From contig CAZOUM010000090.1 of the NCBI GenBank assembly GCA_964582985.1, positions 1 to 8,836 on the forward strand: 8,836 bases of DNA. The letters run 5' to 3'. The notes below the pieces were generated by a model. It searched no databases, was not told the DNA's origin, and saw nothing but the letters and a program-made list of their open reading frames with translations. A program made the translations under genes and the position numbers. This DNA is from CAZQYB01 sp964582985. GTDB lineage: Bacteria > Planctomycetota > Phycisphaerae > Sedimentisphaerales > Anaerobacaceae. Below are positions 6,671-8,836 of the stretch, piece by piece. Numbering within the stretch: position 1 is the stretch's first letter; every line of letters starts with the position of its first letter.

Positions 6671-6699
6671 TTGACACACTCTTAAGTTTTCGCTACCAT
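6671..6699 (+). promoter_or_regulatory. Candidate promoter for the polysaccharide dehydratase gene
   Basis: A perfect -35 box TTGACA (6671-6676) is followed after 17 bases by TACCAT (6694-6699; 4 of 6 to TATAAT). The predicted start is near 6706, giving a leader of about 38 bases to ATG 6744. It lies just downstream of the hairpin, as expected for a new transcription unit. Confidence 0.55.
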
Positions 6700-6743
6700 T
6701 AAACTTGCGAACAGTTACAGGACAGCTACGGTGCAGAGAAAAT

Positions 6744-8690
6744 ATGGCTGATTCAAACACAAAGACACGGCAGAGAAACCAACCTCAAAGGCCGGCGAAG
6801 GTCCCTATGCCACCCGCAGTATTGCTGAGGTTTCGCAAGCCGCTGATTATACTCGCTCACATAATTGCTTTTGCAGCATCCTTGATGCTTTCTTTCCTGC
6901 TGGCAAACAATATGCAATTCAGGAGCCGCTGGCTTGTCGGGCAGTACCCACTTTTGCTGCTTTTCTTTGTTATCATCAAACTAATAGTATTCGGACTTTT
7001 CAGACAGTATCGTGGCTGGTGGCGGTATGTAGGGATTTCTGACCTTATGGGGATTCTGCAGGCCTCACTTGTCAGTACCGTGATAATCGTGGCTTTATGG
7101 TACGGAATGCTCAATACAACTTCGGTCCGAAGAAGCTTAGAGAATCTAACTAAAGTTCCTCAAGGCGTGTTCATGGCCGATATGTTTGTGACGGTTCTGC
7201 TGCTCGGGGGGCTGAGGATATTAATACGGCTATACTATGAGGAGTTTCGCACTGTCGAAAGCGGCCGGCTGAAGCGATTTCTTATAGTCGGCGCAGGCAA
7301 TGCCGGCGAGGCGCTTTTGCGGGAAATTCACCGTATGCCGGTGGCCGAGTACGAGGTTATCGGCTTTATCGACGATGAGCACGCCAAACAAGGCATTAGT
7401 ATCCACGGGATACCGGTACTCGGCACGGTTGAGCAACTGTCGAAAGTTTGTAAGGACCGCAACATCGAGGAAATTGCGATCGCGATGCCTTCGGCAAGCC
7501 CTGCCGAGCTAAGACGTGTTATCCAGGTATGCACAGGTACTAAAATTCGTTTTCGCACTGTGCCGTCAATCACGGATATTGCCTCGGGCCGGTTCACAGT
7601 CTCCCAGATTCGTGACGTTGATATTAACGATTTGCTTGGCAGAGAGGTTATCCAGCTTGACCTGGATTTGATAGAAGCCTACATCAGGGATAAGATCATA
7701 CTCGTCACCGGGGCGGGCGGTTCCATCGGCTCAGAAATGTGCAGGCAAGTATGTAACTTCGCGCCGAAACTGCTTTTGCTTATTGAGCAGGCTGAAAACC
7801 CGCTCTTCTATGTGGAGCAGGAATTGCACAGGCAATATCCGGATATCGCTATGAAGGCGATCATATGCGATATCACTGACCGAATACGCGTGGAGGGGCT
7901 CTTTGAAAGATACAACCCGGAGGTTGTCATCCACGCAGCCGCTCATAAACATGTACCTTTGATGGAGCTTAATCCGGGAGAAGCTATCAAAAACAATATC
8001 GTAGGGACACAGGTCGTTGCCGATGCTGCAGACAAGTGGGGCACTACCAACTTCGTAATGATAAGCACCGACAAAGCCGTCAACCCTACCAGCATAATGG
8101 GCTCGTCCAAACGCATCGCGGAGATGTATATTCAGGATTTGAGCAGAACGAGCAAAACGCATTTTGTGACGGTTCGGTTCGGCAACGTGCTGGGTTCTGA
8201 CGGCTCGGTGGTTCCCATTTTCAAGAAGCAAATAGCAGAAGGCGGCCCGGTAACGGTTACCCATCCTGAGATGAAGCGGTATTTTATGACTATACCGGAA
8301 GCAAGCCAGTTGGTGCTGCAGGCAGCAACGATGGGAAAAGGCGGCGAAATCTTCGTGCTTGATATGGGTGAGCCGGTGAAGATTGTGGATTTGGCGAGAG
8401 AACTTATTACGCTTAGCGGTTTTCGGCCTGGTGAAGATATTGAAATGGTTTTCACGGGGCCGCGGCTGGGTGAAAAGCTGTTTGAGGAACTGTCGATCAA
8501 GGGCGAGGATATGCAGCCGACAAGGCATCCCAAGATTGGTATATGGAAGAATATTCCGGTGGACCACGATAAGATTCAGGCCGGCATAAACGAACTGCTG
8601 GATGTTGCGAAGAAGCAGGACTATAACGAGATAGTTCAGAGAATCAAAGAGCTTGTGCCGGAATATACGGGCGGGGACAATACGAGCTGA
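6744..8690 (+). CDS. Membrane-anchored nucleotide-sugar 4,6-dehydratase (CapD/WbpM/PglF family)
   Basis: Such enzymes convert UDP-N-acetylhexosamine to a 4-keto-6-deoxy sugar at the cytoplasmic membrane face, feeding capsule, O-antigen or glycoprotein glycan synthesis. The product has 648 residues, the usual length of the long membrane-bound class. Four membrane helices lie near 33-54, 68-86, 101-122 and 142-162, with the family motif FRQYRGWWRYVGISDL at 86-101. A first Rossmann domain has GAGNAG at 183-188. The catalytic extended-SDR domain has TGAGGSIG at 322-329, STDK at 441-444, and Met452-x3-Lys456 in IMGSSKR. Met in place of the usual catalytic Tyr is normal for WbpM/PglF-type enzymes and not a defect. 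ATG 6744 is chosen over an in-frame TTG at 6705, which coincides with the predicted transcription start. The exact sugar product cannot be told from sequence, so no symbol is given. Confidence 0.93.
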   Translation: MADSNTKTRQRNQPQRPAKVPMPPAVLLRFRKPLIILAHIIAFAASLMLSFLLANNMQFRSRWLVGQYPLLLLFFVIIKLIVFGLFRQYRGWWRYVGISDLMGILQASLVSTVIIVALWYGMLNTTSVRRSLENLTKVPQGVFMADMFVTVLLLGGLRILIRLYYEEFRTVESGRLKRFLIVGAGNAGEALLREIHRMPVAEYEVIGFIDDEHAKQGISIHGIPVLGTVEQLSKVCKDRNIEEIAIAMPSASPAELRRVIQVCTGTKIRFRTVPSITDIASGRFTVSQIRDVDINDLLGREVIQLDLDLIEAYIRDKIILVTGAGGSIGSEMCRQVCNFAPKLLLLIEQAENPLFYVEQELHRQYPDIAMKAIICDITDRIRVEGLFERYNPEVVIHAAAHKHVPLMELNPGEAIKNNIVGTQVVADAADKWGTTNFVMISTDKAVNPTSIMGSSKRIAEMYIQDLSRTSKTHFVTVRFGNVLGSDGSVVPIFKKQIAEGGPVTVTHPEMKRYFMTIPEASQLVLQAATMGKGGEIFVLDMGEPVKIVDLARELITLSGFRPGEDIEMVFTGPRLGEKLFEELSIKGEDMQPTRHPKIGIWKNIPVDHDKIQAGINELLDVAKKQDYNEIVQRIKELVPEYTGGDNTS

Positions 8691-8718
8691 ATTGTCGTAA
8701 TTTAGGGAAATTGGGGGT

Positions 8719-8734
8719 TTTTGCGCGCGCAAAA
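8719..8734. promoter_or_regulatory. Perfect 16-bp palindrome, candidate protein-binding site
   Basis: TTTTGCGCGCGCAAAA is fully self-complementary. It lies 28 bases after the dehydratase stop and about 75 bases upstream of the sigma-54-like promoter, a typical place for an enhancer-binding protein dimer. It could instead form a 6-bp hairpin ending the upstream transcript, but no T run follows. Confidence 0.4.
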
Positions 8735-8756
8735 GTGCAAATGTTAAAAGTAGGTA

Positions 8757-8796
8757 AGGCAAAAATGCGCAGAAATTGCAAGAAATTTGCAAAAAT
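8757..8796 (+). repeat. Four tandem 10-bp A-rich units in phase with the DNA helix
   Basis: The units are AGGCAAAAAT, GCGCAGAAAT, TGCAAGAAAT and TTGCAAAAAT. All end in AAAT, and three have GC at unit positions 3-4. GCAAAAATGC occurs at 8759-8768 and again exactly 30 bp on at 8789-8798. A-tracts repeated every 10 bp are known to curve DNA; here they lie between the palindrome and the sigma-54-like promoter. Confidence 0.5.
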
Positions 8797-8808
8797 GCCA
8801 ATTCTGTT

Positions 8809-8824
8809 CGGCACAACAATTGCT
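8809..8824 (+). promoter_or_regulatory. Sigma-54 (RpoN) -24/-12 promoter candidate reading out of the window
   Basis: CGGCACAACAATTGCT fits TGGCAC-N5-TTGCW with one mismatch (C for the first T). The invariant GG (8810-8811) and GC (8822-8823) are separated by exactly 10 bases, as sigma-54 requires. Transcription would begin near 8836 and serve a gene beyond the window edge. The identity of that gene is unknown. Confidence 0.5.
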
Positions 8825-8836
8825 CTCTGGTTTGGG

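Noticed and set aside
8097..8111. Apparent loss of the catalytic Tyr in the dehydratase (Met452-x3-Lys456)
   Set aside because: Met at this position is the established state in WbpM/PglF-type long dehydratases, so it is a subfamily marker and not a broken active site.
7731..8819. 362-codon open frame on the - strand opposite the dehydratase gene
   Set aside because: It is antisense to the highly conserved catalytic domain, its product is His/Arg-rich with no recognisable domain, and no ribosome site or promoter is evident. It is a mirror frame of a strongly coding + strand gene.

Overview
All genes in this window run on the + strand. It looks like a chromosomal segment of a Gram-negative-type bacterium of moderate G+C content. 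The best guess is a planctomycete of the Phycisphaerae type. The hints are a DksA/TraR-like protein with a Lys/Arg-rich N-terminal tail and a degenerate zinc finger, a YacG zinc protein, and a multi-pass membrane protein of a type I associate with that group. This taxonomic call is inference from protein style, because no marker gene for placement is present.

Layout. (1) 1-4022 is a tightly packed operon. It holds the 3' two-thirds of mutL (endonuclease-type mismatch repair protein, cut by the window edge), then a BtuF-like substrate-binding protein, a BtuC/FecCD permease and a BtuD-like ATPase. The junctions are a 1-nt overlap, a 4-nt gap and a 4-nt overlap, so mutL is translationally linked to a probable vitamin B12 importer. 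(2) 4023-5290 holds two small genes, each with its own candidate promoter: a DksA/TraR-family regulator and yacG. (3) 5291-6577 encodes a six-or-more-helix membrane protein of unknown function with an acidic Ser/Glu tail. (4) 6578-6743 contains a very strong 19-bp hairpin and a promoter with a perfect TTGACA -35 box. (5) 6744-8690 encodes a membrane-anchored CapD/WbpM/PglF-type nucleotide-sugar 4,6-dehydratase for surface polysaccharide or glycan synthesis. (6) 8691-8836 is non-coding and unusually patterned. It has a perfect 16-bp palindrome, four 10-bp helically phased A-rich units, and a good match to a sigma-54 (-24/-12) promoter pointing out of the window.

The four internal genes or operons from the dksA-like gene onward share one promoter layout: TTG-starting -35 boxes exactly 17 bp from the -10 box, and three of the four -10 boxes are TATATT. 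The window is mostly ordinary housekeeping sequence. The parts most worth a second look are the sigma-54-like control region at the right end, the half-lost zinc finger in the DksA-like protein, and the palindrome in that gene's leader. I found no CRISPR array, rRNA, tRNA, transposase or recognisable novel defence system.
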